Assembly (NCBI GenBank): GCA_016218805.1
Contig: JACRCW010000026.1
Coordinates: 1 to 64,000 of the forward strand
Origin: Deltaproteobacteria bacterium
GTDB taxonomy: Bacteria > Myxococcota > JACRCW01
Direction: 5' to 3'
DNA length: 64,000 bases
A model generated the notes under the pieces. The model had not been told where the DNA came from. It made no database searches and saw nothing but the letters and a program-made list of their open reading frames with translations. The position numbers and the translations under genes are program-made. Every line of letters starts with the position of its first letter. The first letter of the stretch is position 1. Shown here piece by piece: positions 9,017-16,795 of the stretch.

Positions 9017-10327
9017 TCACTCCTCGCGGCGGACCACGCGCACAATGACGTCCGTGACCACCAGGGCAATGCCGCTGACCACCGCCAGCGTCCCCACCAG
9101 CGCGGTCACCGCGTAGATCACGTTGGCCACGCCCATTCCCAGGATGGCGGTCTGCTGCCAGCGCTCCGGGAACTGGTAGGTGTCAATGGGGCGCTGCTTG
9201 TAGGCGGGCTTGGCGGGGAGGAACTGGCAGACGTCCGCGGGGGTGCCCTGCATGCTGGCGGGCACGTCCTTCTTCATGACCAGGTTGGTCAGGGGCGAAA
9301 CGTAGTTGCCGCCCACGTACCCCCAGAAGATGCAATCCGACGCGGACCCGAACGCGAGCCCGGCCGGAACGCCAACGAACCCGACGAACGCGCCGAACGC
9401 GAGCGCCGCGACGCCGGCGATCCAGATCTGCAGCGTGCGGGTGGCAGCCAGCCGCGCGTCCACCGTCGTGAACGACCCGGCCTGCACCTCGATCTTGGTG
9501 CGCCACGTTGCGTAGCCGCCCTTCTTGATGACGATCTCGCGCGTGCCTTCATCCAGCTTGAGGGGTTCCTTGGACGGGCTGGCGCCCACGCCCTTGCCGT
9601 CCACCAGGATCTCCGCCCCCGGCTCAGAGACGTTGAGTTGCACCAGGCCGCGCCGTTCGCGCGCCTGCCCGGTCAGCAGGATGCCCACCAGCGCGCGCGC
9701 CGCCTCCGCAATGGGCTGCGCCTTGCTCACCACCTTGCGGTCCTTGGAGGCCAGTTGCGCGCCCTCGCGCACGCCCAACAGCGTGCAGGAGACCTGCGTG
9801 TCCTCACCAATGGAGCCCGCCTTGCAGGACAGCACGCGGTCCGCGTTCATCAGCTTGGCAATGTCACCCAAGCAACTGGCATCCGCGCAGCCCGCCGCCT
9901 GCTTGCGCTGCTCCACGTTCAGCAGCGTGTTGACGTCCTGCTCGGTGACCACGCTGTAGTTGCCCACCTGGCCCACTTCGCTGTTCACCGCTTCGGACAG
10001 CGCCGCCATCAGGTCCGGCCCCAGCCCAAACCCCGTGGGCGGCGTCACCCACAGGCGCAGCTTGCCGGCGTCCGCCGCCGGTGCGGGTGCGGGAGCGGGT
10101 GCCGGAGCAGGCGCCGGAGCAGTCTCAGGGGCCGGGGTGGGAGCCGCCGCCGGCGTCTCCGGTGACGGCGTGGGGGCGGGTTCCGGCGTCCCGGCGCCCT
10201 GCGGCGCGGGGGAGACCGCCGCGGCGTCCGCGGGTGCGGCTGGCGGCGGCGCCTCAGCGGGTGTGGACGCGGGCGCCTGGGCGACGCCGACGAGCGCGAG
10301 CGATAGCAGGGGGGCGAGCTGAATCAT
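9017..10327 (-). CDS. secreted PEGA-domain protein with C-terminal membrane segments
   Basis: The 436-residue product begins MIQLAPLLSLALVGVAQA, a signal peptide, followed by an Ala/Pro-rich linker to about residue 125. A globular part (KLRLWVTPPTGFGLGPDLM onward, with ADASCLGDIAKLMNADRVLS) resembles domains that precede PEGA repeats in myxobacteria. A PEGA domain follows (SEPGAEILVDGKGVGASP to ATRTLQ). Two hydrophobic segments are visible: IWIAGVAALAFGAFVGFVGV and, at the C-terminus, VIYAVTALVGTLAVVSGIAL, ending in basic residues. PEGA domains are cell-surface or cell-wall associated. I start at 10327 because the signal peptide begins there; upstream frame is Arg/Gly noise. Confidence 0.75.
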   Translation of the reverse strand: MIQLAPLLSLALVGVAQAPASTPAEAPPPAAPADAAAVSPAPQGAGTPEPAPTPSPETPAAAPTPAPETAPAPAPAPAPAPAPAADAGKLRLWVTPPTGFGLGPDLMAALSEAVNSEVGQVGNYSVVTEQDVNTLLNVEQRKQAAGCADASCLGDIAKLMNADRVLSCKAGSIGEDTQVSCTLLGVREGAQLASKDRKVVSKAQPIAEAARALVGILLTGQARERRGLVQLNVSEPGAEILVDGKGVGASPSKEPLKLDEGTREIVIKKGGYATWRTKIEVQAGSFTTVDARLAATRTLQIWIAGVAALAFGAFVGFVGVPAGLAFGSASDCIFWGYVGGNYVSPLTNLVMKKDVPASMQGTPADVCQFLPAKPAYKQRPIDTYQFPERWQQTAILGMGVANVIYAVTALVGTLAVVSGIALVVTDVIVRVVRREE

Positions 10328-10449
10328 GTCGGCTCCGGGAGAACGGGGGCTCGGCGTACGGCGGTCACGGCTTAGAGGATGGCGGTCAGGCAGGCAACTC
10401 CCCCCGCCGCCACGCCGACACGGACACGGACTTTGGCGGAGGCCGCCGT

Positions 10450-11640
10450 TCAGCGCGGCGCGTACCCGTAGCCCACGCTGGCCACCAGCACCTGGGTCGT
10501 CGTCGTCCACGCCGCACCGCGGCCGTCACCCCACGGCCAGGTCCACTCACCCGCCCAGGCCGCGTCCAGGGTGATGCCCATGTAGCGCCACCCGGCGCCC
10601 ACCGACGCGCCCGCCTTGGGGCCCCACGGCCACGCCGGGGACGCCCGCCCGTCAGGAACCGCAGCGCTCTGTGTTGACAGGCCGGCGCGCACGCGCAGGT
10701 CCGGTGCCACCCACCACAGCACCTGCTCCACACCGGCGCGCGCGGCCAGCGTGCCGCGCCGCCGCGCGGCCAGGCCCGGCAGCACCACGTCTCCCGACGG
10801 AGAAGCAAACCCCCCGCCCTGCGCCGCCCACGCCTGCACCTCCGCGTCCAGCGTCACGCGCCCGGCCGCCCACGGCCGCCAGCCCAGCCCCACCGCCAGC
10901 GAATCCGGCAACGCCCGCACGCCGTCCACGCGCCCCCCCGCCGGGCACGCGGTGGGGCACCCGTCAAACCGGGCCCGGCCCAGCAGGCCCACCAGGGACC
11001 GCGTGCGCGCGTGCGCGCCCGCCGTCAGCCGCGGCGAGACCTCCACCAGCAGCCCCACGTGCGCGCGCACCCCGGCGCCCGCCGCCTGCACGCTCGCGCT
11101 GCCCGCGGCCAGCGCGTGCCGTTCCTCCACCAGCGCGCCCAGCAGCGCCAGCCCGCCGCCCACCGCCAGCGGGCCCACGCGGTGGCCCATGGCCGCGTCC
11201 ACCGCCAGCAGCTTCTCGTCGCTGCCGGACACGCCCTCCGGCACGGCCGCGCGGTCAAATGCCCACGCGTGCACCTGCGGCGCGTACACGCCCAGCCCCG
11301 CGCCCAGCTCGCCATTGCCCCACGCCGCAAACACCATGGGCGGCGTCACCACCGCCGGCCGCCACCGCCGCGGGTTGGGCAGCGTGGGCCGCGCGCGGGT
11401 GGCCCGCAGCGCCAGGGGTACCGCCACCGCACCGCCCACTTCCAGTTGGAAGCCCTCCCGCGTGGCCAGCGCCGCGGGATTGTGGAACACGCTGGCGGGT
11501 CCCGCGGTGCCGGCGGTGGCCGCGCCGGAGACGCCGGCGCCCGCCGCGCCCATCCCATCCAACCCGGGGCCGGCCCGGGCCACGGGGCTTGCCGCCAGCA
11601 GGACCATGCACGCTGCCCGGCACCGCGCGAGGGAGTCCAT
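10450..11640 (-). CDS. FadL/OmpP1-family outer-membrane beta-barrel
   Basis: This is a predicted outer-membrane transporter of the FadL/TodX type, which passes hydrophobic compounds through a lateral barrel opening. The 396-residue product has a signal peptide ending near ARAGPGL and then the family's N-terminal plug pattern GLDGMGAAGAGVSGAA and SVFHNPAALAT. In FadL proteins NPA marks the same point. The rest alternates beta strands with Gly-rich turns and ends ASVGYGYAPR. I keep the first ATG (11640) because it gives a signal peptide with basic residues. The neighbouring PEGA protein is on the same strand 122 bp downstream. Confidence 0.75.
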   Translation of the reverse strand: MDSLARCRAACMVLLAASPVARAGPGLDGMGAAGAGVSGAATAGTAGPASVFHNPAALATREGFQLEVGGAVAVPLALRATRARPTLPNPRRWRPAVVTPPMVFAAWGNGELGAGLGVYAPQVHAWAFDRAAVPEGVSGSDEKLLAVDAAMGHRVGPLAVGGGLALLGALVEERHALAAGSASVQAAGAGVRAHVGLLVEVSPRLTAGAHARTRSLVGLLGRARFDGCPTACPAGGRVDGVRALPDSLAVGLGWRPWAAGRVTLDAEVQAWAAQGGGFASPSGDVVLPGLAARRRGTLAARAGVEQVLWWVAPDLRVRAGLSTQSAAVPDGRASPAWPWGPKAGASVGAGWRYMGITLDAAWAGEWTWPWGDGRGAAWTTTTQVLVASVGYGYAPR

Positions 11641-11660
11641 GCTGCGCGTTTCCCGGCGCT

Positions 11661-12158
11661 TCAGCGGCCCTTCTTCTTCTTGGGAACGTCCTCTTCCTCG
11701 GGCGGCGTGTCCGGCACCAGGCAGGACCCCTGCGTGAAGCTGCGGCCCTCCACCATCCCGGAGGCCACCTGGCCGCGGAACTCGGCGCTGATGTGCGCCA
11801 CCGCGCTGCGCTCCTCGGTGGCGTCCTTGGTGTCAAAGCTGGCCCCGGAGGTGTCCCCCAGGAAGAAGCGCTGCCGGCGGCGGCGTTCGCGCTCGTCGTC
11901 CTCCACCACGCCAAAGTCATCCGCGCCGCGCATGAGCGCGTCCACCGCGGAGGCGTCTTTCCCCTTGGCCTTCCCCTTGGCCTTGGCGCCCCCCGCCCCG
12001 GCGGCCTGGCCGCCGCCCTTGACGTCGGGCTTGCCTTCGGCGCCCTTGGTTTCACCGGCGCCGCCTTCCTTCTTGGTGATCTTGTTGAAGGCGTCCTGCC
12101 CGGCCCGCACCCACTGCTGCAGCCGCGCCCCGAATCCACCTCCGACGTTCTGCGACAT
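11661..12158 (-). CDS. hypothetical protein, Lys/Gly/Ala-rich linker
   Basis: The 165-residue product starts MSQNVGGGFGARLQQWVRAG, with GGAG upstream of the ATG at 12158. Residues about 25-65 form a Lys/Gly/Ala-rich low-complexity stretch (KAKGKAKGKDASAVDALMRG). The second half (DDFGVVEDDERERRRRQRFF, then a predicted beta segment) is probably the folded part, and the protein ends in EEEDVPKKKKGR. There is no signal peptide. It lies 20 bp upstream of the FadL-like gene on the same strand, so the two may be co-transcribed. I do not recognise the family. Confidence 0.6.
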   Translation of the reverse strand: MSQNVGGGFGARLQQWVRAGQDAFNKITKKEGGAGETKGAEGKPDVKGGGQAAGAGGAKAKGKAKGKDASAVDALMRGADDFGVVEDDERERRRRQRFFLGDTSGASFDTKDATEERSAVAHISAEFRGQVASGMVEGRSFTQGSCLVPDTPPEEEDVPKKKKGR

Positions 12159-12305
12159 GGGACTCCCGGATCCGAGGCAGCGCCGCCGCACGCGGCGTTT
12201 GACGCGCTGATGCTACGTCTGCGGTCCCCCCTCCGCAATTGGCTTTTGCGGCGCGACGCCGTAGGTTGCCCGGCCCCTCAAACCGGGGCTTCGCGGAGGC
12301 GGTAC

Positions 12306-12752
12306 ATGGCATCGGGGTTCGTGAAGGTGCAGTTGATTGGCAACCTGGGTCGTGATCCCGAGGTGCGGTTCGCGGCGTCCGGCAATGCGGTGGCCAACCT
12401 GCGCGTGGGCTGCACGGAGCGCGTGCGCAGCAAGGAAGGCAACTGGGAGGACAAGACGGAATGGGTCACCGTGGTCTGCTTTGGCAAGACCGCGGAGAAC
12501 GCGGGGCAGTACCTGGCCAAGGGCCGGCAAATCTACGCGGAAGGCCGCCTGCAGACGCGCGAATGGAACGACAAGGACGGCAACAAGCGCTACTCCACCG
12601 AGGTGCTGGCCAACCAGATTCTCTTTCTGGGCGGTGGCCAGGGCCGTGGCGCGGCGCCGGGTGCCGCGGCGCCAGGCAAGTCAGACGTCCCGGCCCCCGC
12701 CGCCGGGGATGACGCGCCACCGCCGCTGTCCGACGACGACATCCCCTTCTGA
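12306..12752 (+). CDS. ssb: single-stranded DNA-binding protein
   Basis: SSB coats single-stranded DNA in replication and repair and recruits partners through its C-terminal tip. The 148-residue product has the OB-fold N-terminal domain (KVQLIGNLGRDPEVRF, then WVTVVCFGKTAENAGQYLAK and YAEGRLQTREWNDKDGNKRY), a Gly/Ala/Pro linker and the acidic tip LSDDDIPF that binds partner proteins. GGAGG lies upstream of the ATG at 12306. It is divergent from the hypothetical gene on its left and convergent with the VWA lipoprotein on its right. Confidence 0.97.
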   Translation: MASGFVKVQLIGNLGRDPEVRFAASGNAVANLRVGCTERVRSKEGNWEDKTEWVTVVCFGKTAENAGQYLAKGRQIYAEGRLQTREWNDKDGNKRYSTEVLANQILFLGGGQGRGAAPGAAAPGKSDVPAPAAGDDAPPPLSDDDIPF

Positions 12753-12758
12753 GCGCGC

Positions 12759-14120
12759 TCAGCCGCCCGGGTGGAAGCAGTACTCCACGCGCACGGTGTG
12801 GCTGCCGCCCTGCGCCAGTCCGTCACACGCCTGGCCAAAGAACTCCACGGTGCGCCCACCGGTCAGGTCGTACCCATTGGAATGCGAGGCGCTGTAGTTC
12901 ACCGGGATGCCGTCGATGGTGACCTGGAAGGATTCGCTGGTGTCCGGCGGGTTCTGCAGTTCAAAGCGGCACGCCGCAATGCGCGTGCTGATGGCGTCCA
13001 GCGCGGACTGCAGGTCTGACTGGTTGGTGGTGCGGTAATAGCGCGCGCCACCCGCCGGCAGCGCGGTCCCGCCGGCCACGGCCATCTGGTCCAGCACGCT
13101 GGCGTACGCGTCCGTGCCGGGGATGCCGACGACAAACGTGCTGATCCCTTCCGACGCCAGCGCGTTGACCGCGCTCACCGCGCCGGTGGCGTCCAGGCAG
13201 TTGCGGCTGTCATTGCAGCCCTGGGGGTTGGTGCAGACGCAGCTGTTGGGATCGTAGCTGTAGGTGCAGTTTGGGGCGCCGTCGGTGGCCAGCACCACGG
13301 CGCGGGGGCGGGTGGTGTCGCGGCCGCGCAGGTACTGCAGCGCCTGCTGCAGGGAGGTGCCGGTGGGGGTGCCGCCGCCGGGGCCGTATTGGCTCAGCGT
13401 GGAGGTGATGGACCATGCGCTGTCGCTGGCGATGTCCACCACCACGTCACCGGGGCTGCACGCGTCACCGCCCACCGCAGGGAACAACGCCAGGCCAAAG
13501 TCCACCAGGCTCTGCAATGAGTTCACCACGCCGCCCAGCACGCCGGTGACCTGCGTCCACTTGGTCTGCGCCTGGCCAGAGGGCGCTTCGTCCATGGAGC
13601 CGCTCTTGTCCACCACCAGCAGCAGCTGCGGGGTCACGCGCGCGCCGGTGGAGAACTGCTCCGCATCACAGATGGGCGCGCCGCCGGAGGCCGAACCGCT
13701 CCCGCCGCTGGACGACGATGCGCCCGTCCCGCTGCCGCCCGACGTCCCGCTGCTGCCGGACGTGCCGCTGCCGCCCGAACTGGAACCCCACCCCGGCGGG
13801 GGCGTTCCGCCGCTGCCCGCCGGTGCGCCGTCCTCGCAGGCGTAGGGGCCTTCGCCGCCCATGCACCAGCCATCCGCGTCGCCGTTCTCGTCGTCCACGC
13901 TCTGACCGGGCTCCATGATCTGCACCCAGGGCTGCGGGGATTCAGGAACGCCGCCGGCGCCGCCACCGCCGCCACCGCCGCTGCCTCCGCTGGTTCCACC
14001 GCCGCCGCCGCCCCCGCCGGTGCCGGGGATCTCCCCGGGCGTGCCGCCGGTGCCGCCGCATGCCCACGCCAGTGCCGCCACCGCCACCACTGAAAGCGTC
14101 CGCGTGATCGTCTTGCGCAT
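12759..14120 (-). CDS. VWA-domain lipoprotein
   Basis: The 453-residue product begins MRKTITRTLSVVAVAALAWA with a lipobox cysteine next, so it is a predicted lipoprotein. Residues about 25-155 are Gly/Ser-rich linkers with two short structured parts (PWVQIMEPGQSVDDENGDAD). The von Willebrand A domain begins near LLLVVDKSGSMDEAP, the DxSxS metal-ion site, with FALFPAVGGDACSP-type strands and a Thr in GTPTGTSLQQAL; many cysteines in the loop CTYSYDPNSCVCTNPQGC suggest disulfides outside the cytoplasm. The C-terminal part (CRFELQNPPDTSESFQVTID) is a small beta domain. These Ser/Gly-linked VWA lipoproteins are common in myxobacteria; ligand unknown. Confidence 0.85.
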   Translation of the reverse strand: MRKTITRTLSVVAVAALAWACGGTGGTPGEIPGTGGGGGGGGTSGGSGGGGGGGAGGVPESPQPWVQIMEPGQSVDDENGDADGWCMGGEGPYACEDGAPAGSGGTPPPGWGSSSGGSGTSGSSGTSGGSGTGASSSSGGSGSASGGAPICDAEQFSTGARVTPQLLLVVDKSGSMDEAPSGQAQTKWTQVTGVLGGVVNSLQSLVDFGLALFPAVGGDACSPGDVVVDIASDSAWSITSTLSQYGPGGGTPTGTSLQQALQYLRGRDTTRPRAVVLATDGAPNCTYSYDPNSCVCTNPQGCNDSRNCLDATGAVSAVNALASEGISTFVVGIPGTDAYASVLDQMAVAGGTALPAGGARYYRTTNQSDLQSALDAISTRIAACRFELQNPPDTSESFQVTIDGIPVNYSASHSNGYDLTGGRTVEFFGQACDGLAQGGSHTVRVEYCFHPGG

Positions 14121-14307
14121 GGGGGAGTCCTCCTGGGGTCTGGAGGGAGCATGATGTGGGAGGTCTCCCCACGCCATCCTTCATCGGGCGGTTGGCCCGC
14201 TGGCCTAGGCCGTTTGACCGAGCAACGCGGCGCCGGTGCCCGGCGAAAAGCGCGGCCCCCGGCAGCGGGAACTGGCGTGGGGGATCCGGTGCGAGCAGGA
14301 TGCGCCC

Positions 14308-15198
14308 ATGCAGCAGGCGCTGGACGAGTTCCTGGCGTACCTGGCGCACCAGCGCCGCGTGAGCCCGCATACGCTGAAAGCCTACCGGACGGACCTGGTC
14401 CTGCTGCGTGACTTCCTCACGGCACGGAAGCACCCGGCGGCCACGGAGGTTTCGCAGCTCTCCCTGCAGGCGATCCGGTCCTTCCTGGCGCTGAACCACG
14501 GCAAGGAGGAGCCCACCACGCAGGCGCGGCGGCTGAGCGCCATCCGGACGTTCTGCCGCTGGTGCAAGCGCACCGGGCGCATGGCGGACAACCCGGCGCT
14601 GCTGGTGAGCGGCCCCAAGCGCCCCAAGGGCGTGCCCAAGTCACTGTCCGTGGATGAAGCCTTTGCCGCGGTGACCGCCCCGGACGCGGACAAGCCGCTG
14701 GGCGCGCGTGACCGGGCCATTGCGGAGCTGCTGTACGGCGCGGGGTTGCGCGTGGCGGAGTTGTGCGCGCTGGACGTGGGCGACGTGGACCGCGCGGGCA
14801 ACGTGGTGCGGGTGATGGGCAAGGGCCGCAAGGAGCGCGTGGTGCCGTTTGGCGTCAAATGCGCGGAGGCGCTCACCGTGTGGCTGCCGGTGCGCGCGGG
14901 GCTGGCGTGCGGGACGGACGCGCTGTTTGTGAACCACCGCGGCGGGCGCCTCACGGTGCGCAGCGTGGCGCGGCACCTGGCGCGTTACGGCCTGGAAGCC
15001 GGCGTCCGCGGCCGGCTGCACCCGCACCGCATGCGGCACAGCTTTGCCACGCATTTGCTTGAGGGCGGCGCTGACCTGCGCAGCATCCAGGAACTGCTGG
15101 GCCACGCGTCGCTGTCCACCACGCAGCGGTACACGCGCGTGGACCTGGACCATCTGATGCGCGTGTATGACGCCGCCCACCCGCACGCGAAGGGGTGA
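14308..15198 (+). CDS. xerC: tyrosine recombinase XerC
   Basis: XerC/XerD recombinases resolve chromosome dimers at dif during division. The 296-residue product has the SAM-like N-terminal domain (QALDEFLAYLAHQRRVSPHT) and the complete catalytic set: Arg148 in GAGLRVAEL, Lys172 in GKGRKERVVP, His240 and Arg243 in HPHRMRHSFATH, His266 in LLGHASLS and nucleophile Tyr275 in TTQRYTRV. Length and sequence fit XerC better than XerD or a phage integrase. I start at the ATG at 14308, with AGGA 7 nt upstream. It stands alone here; in Firmicutes it follows dprA-topA-trmFO, which in this window lie 8 kb away. Confidence 0.93.
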   Translation: MQQALDEFLAYLAHQRRVSPHTLKAYRTDLVLLRDFLTARKHPAATEVSQLSLQAIRSFLALNHGKEEPTTQARRLSAIRTFCRWCKRTGRMADNPALLVSGPKRPKGVPKSLSVDEAFAAVTAPDADKPLGARDRAIAELLYGAGLRVAELCALDVGDVDRAGNVVRVMGKGRKERVVPFGVKCAEALTVWLPVRAGLACGTDALFVNHRGGRLTVRSVARHLARYGLEAGVRGRLHPHRMRHSFATHLLEGGADLRSIQELLGHASLSTTQRYTRVDLDHLMRVYDAAHPHAKG

Positions 15199-15204
15199 GC
15201 CGGG

Positions 15205-15225
15205 GTGTCTCCTTATTCGAGACAC
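15205..15225. repeat. 21-bp palindrome, copy 2 (GTGTCTC-N7-GAGACAC)
   Basis: Perfect 7-bp arms GTGTCTC and GAGACAC around CTTATTC, followed by TTTGGGCCC. It begins 6 bp after the xerC stop codon. The position and trailing T-run would fit a short terminator; the exact recurrence at 15680, away from any gene end, fits a protein-binding site. Confidence 0.7.
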
Positions 15226-15679
15226 TTTGGGCCCTTGGAGGGTGCCTGCCCGGCGCAACCGGACGGGCGTACGCCAAACGACGCCGGTTGCGCGCCTGCT
15301 CACGGCTCGGGGCGGTGCGGCACGGCGTGAGGGGCGGCACCCGAGTCGGGCAGGGCTTGGGGTGTGCGGCCTCCCTGGCCCGGGCCCCCCTCCCTTCCCA
15401 GCCCCGAGCCAGCGAACGCGGCGGTCTCCCCAGGACGTGCGGTGAGCATCCCGCCGTTGACGCCCCGCCCGGCAGGCGTGTGCCCGTCGCACATCATCCG
15501 TCCGGTGGGTTCCAGCGCGTGGCGAGGTTCCTCGCCGTGACGCCGCCTCAGACCCGTCACGGCGCGGGCGACGGAAGCGGGTCCAGCGGGCGAGCGAGCA
15601 CCGCGCCAAAGCGGGGCCGCCGTTGGCCGCGGCCATCTGCAACGCAGGGCGCCGGGCGTGGGACGGAAAACCACCCAAA

Positions 15680-15700
15680 GTGTCTCATTATTCGAGACAC
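15680..15700. repeat. 21-bp palindrome, copy 3 (GTGTCTC-N7-GAGACAC)
   Basis: Perfect 7-bp arms with spacer ATTATTC. The symmetry extends outward (CCCAAA before, TTCTGGG after), giving near 12-bp arms with one extra C. It lies 23 bp upstream of the ATG of a short ORF that has a GGAGGG ribosome site, so it could be an operator for that ORF. Confidence 0.7.
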
Positions 15701-15722
15701 TTCTGGGTTCATCGGAGGGACC

Positions 15723-15818
15723 ATGTCGCGCTATTGCCATCGGTTTCGGGAAGTGAATGACGGCTTCACCGCCGCCACGTCCGCCCCGGAGGGACGCGGA
15801 CTCACCCAGGAGGGATGA
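15723..15818 (+). CDS. possible 31-residue small protein
   Basis: An ATG preceded by GGAGGG at ideal spacing (GGAGGGACCATG) opens a 31-codon frame beginning MSRYCHRFREVNDGFTA. The 21-bp palindrome just upstream could be its operator. Against it, third-position GC is about 70 percent, clearly below the ~90 percent of neighbours, and no motif is seen. It may be a leader peptide or a chance frame. Confidence 0.25.
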   Translation: MSRYCHRFREVNDGFTAATSAPEGRGLTQEG

Positions 15819-15956
15819 CGCCAACGCGCTCGCCGGGAGGCTGGCAACCCGCACCGCCAAGAAGGGAAGCAGCAAGCTGGTCATGCGCCCGCATTCTGGC
15901 GGCCACCGCGCTCCAGGACCTCATGAAGGAAGCGCGCCGACCCGCCAAAAGGCGAG

Positions 15957-16088
15957 GGTGAACCCCCCAGCGACCGCCGGTCACCCCCGCCGCGCGCGCC
16001 GGTCACCCCGTCCGCCGTGGCGGGTCGCCCCGTCGGCGGGCGCGGGGCAACCCCTTGGCATTACTTGGTCACCCGCCCTGCGTTGACA
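15957..16088 (+). repeat. six tandem 22-bp iterons with core GGTCACCC
   Basis: Cores start at 15957 (GGTGAACC), 15979 (GGTCACCC), 16001 (GGTCACCC), 16023 (GGTCGCCC), 16045 (GGGCAACC) and 16067 (GGTCACCC), exactly 22 bp apart each time. The 14 bp between cores are not conserved, so this is a set of spaced protein sites rather than a slippage repeat. Twenty-two bp is two helical turns, putting every core on one DNA face. The last unit ends in the TTGACA box of the following promoter, so the array probably regulates the sigma-like gene at 16221. Confidence 0.75.
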
Positions 16089-16112
16089 CCGCGACGGAAT
16101 GGCCCCTAGCGT
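16083..16112 (+). promoter_or_regulatory. putative promoter of the sigma-region-4-like gene
   Basis: TTGACA (16083-16088), an 18-bp spacer and TAGCGT (16107-16112) form a sigma-70-type promoter with a perfect -35 box. A start near 16119 would leave a leader of about 100 nt before the ATG at 16221. The iteron array runs directly into its -35 box. Confidence 0.5.
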
Positions 16113-16220
16113 CCCCGCCGCTGTGAACAACCCCGTGGCGGCCACGCAACCGGCCGGCGAGCCGGTGGAACACCACCACCGCGGTCCCCCGCGCGCCGGG
16201 TCACCGTGCAGGAGACGCCG

Positions 16221-16727
16221 ATGAAGGTGGGCACCAAGCCACCCAGCCCCGCAGCACCCCCGCTACCCGACGAGGACGCGCTGGTCGGCCCGTCACGCCG
16301 GCGCGCCCGCACCATGAGCCGCAAGGAGATGGTCCGCGAGCGCCGCAAGGCCGCCGCCCGCGGCGAGCTGCTTGAGGTCATTGAGTATGACCGCCCGCGC
16401 ACGCGTGCTGACTGCGTGGGCGGCGCCCGGCCCTGCCTGTTTGTCTCCTGCCGCTATCACCTGTACCTGGACGTCAACCCCGAGACCGGCAGCGTGAAGC
16501 TGAACTTCCCGGACAAGGAAGTCTGGGACCTGGAGGAGACCTGCGCGCTGGACGTGGCCGAGCGCGGCGGCGTCACGCTGGAAGAGGTGGGGCAGATCAT
16601 GAACCTCACCCGGGAGCGCATCCGCCAGGTGGAGGTCCGCGGCCTGCAGAAGCTGCGGGACGTGGACGAGGACGACGGTGGGCTGGAAGCGTTTGAGGAC
16701 TGGGAGCCCGGCGGCAAGGCGGAGTGA
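16221..16727 (+). CDS. free-standing sigma-70 region-4-like HTH protein with four Cys
   Basis: The 168-residue product ends in a clear sigma region 4 helix-turn-helix ([20 protein letters not shown] then [11 protein letters not shown]), the part of sigma factors that reads the -35 box, but has no region 2. Ahead of it is a conserved-looking segment with three cysteines ([20 protein letters not shown]) and a fourth in [10 protein letters not shown], so it could bind zinc or an iron-sulfur cluster. The N-terminus is Pro/Arg-rich. I choose the ATG at 16221 with GGAGA upstream over a GTG at 16206. It would act as a DNA-binding regulator rather than as a complete sigma factor. It sits downstream of the six-iteron promoter. 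Confidence 0.75.
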   Translation: MKVGTKPPSPAAPPLPDEDALVGPSRRRARTMSRKEMVRERRKAAARGELLEVIEYDRPRTRADCVGGARPCLFVSCRYHLYLDVNPETGSVKLNFPDKEVWDLEETCALDVAERGGVTLEEVGQIMNLTRERIRQVEVRGLQKLRDVDEDDGGLEAFEDWEPGGKAE

Positions 16728-16795
16728 TCCGCGGGGCCCGGCACCCGTGGCGATGGACGGCGGGCCCGCGGGCCCCGGGAACAAGGTGAAGGCCC

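Larger units (their letters stand above)
15199..16220. other. 1-kb intergenic region with palindromes and iterons
   Basis: No convincing long gene is seen here. A 207-codon open frame spans much of it (15195-15818 plus strand), but its composition does not resemble neighbouring genes and it has no family. The region holds two 21-bp palindromes, one short ORF with a good ribosome site, six 22-bp iterons and a promoter, each listed separately. Confidence 0.7.

Noticed and set aside
8882..15700. MrpC-type sites for the GTGTCTC palindromes
   Set aside because: The MrpC consensus as I recall it has 8 bp between GTGT(C/T) and (G/A)ACAC; here the gap between GTGTC and GACAC is 11 bp.
15195..15818. 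207-codon plus-strand frame after xerC
   Set aside because: Composition does not resemble neighbours, it reads through two palindromes and has no ribosome site at its start; treated as non-coding.
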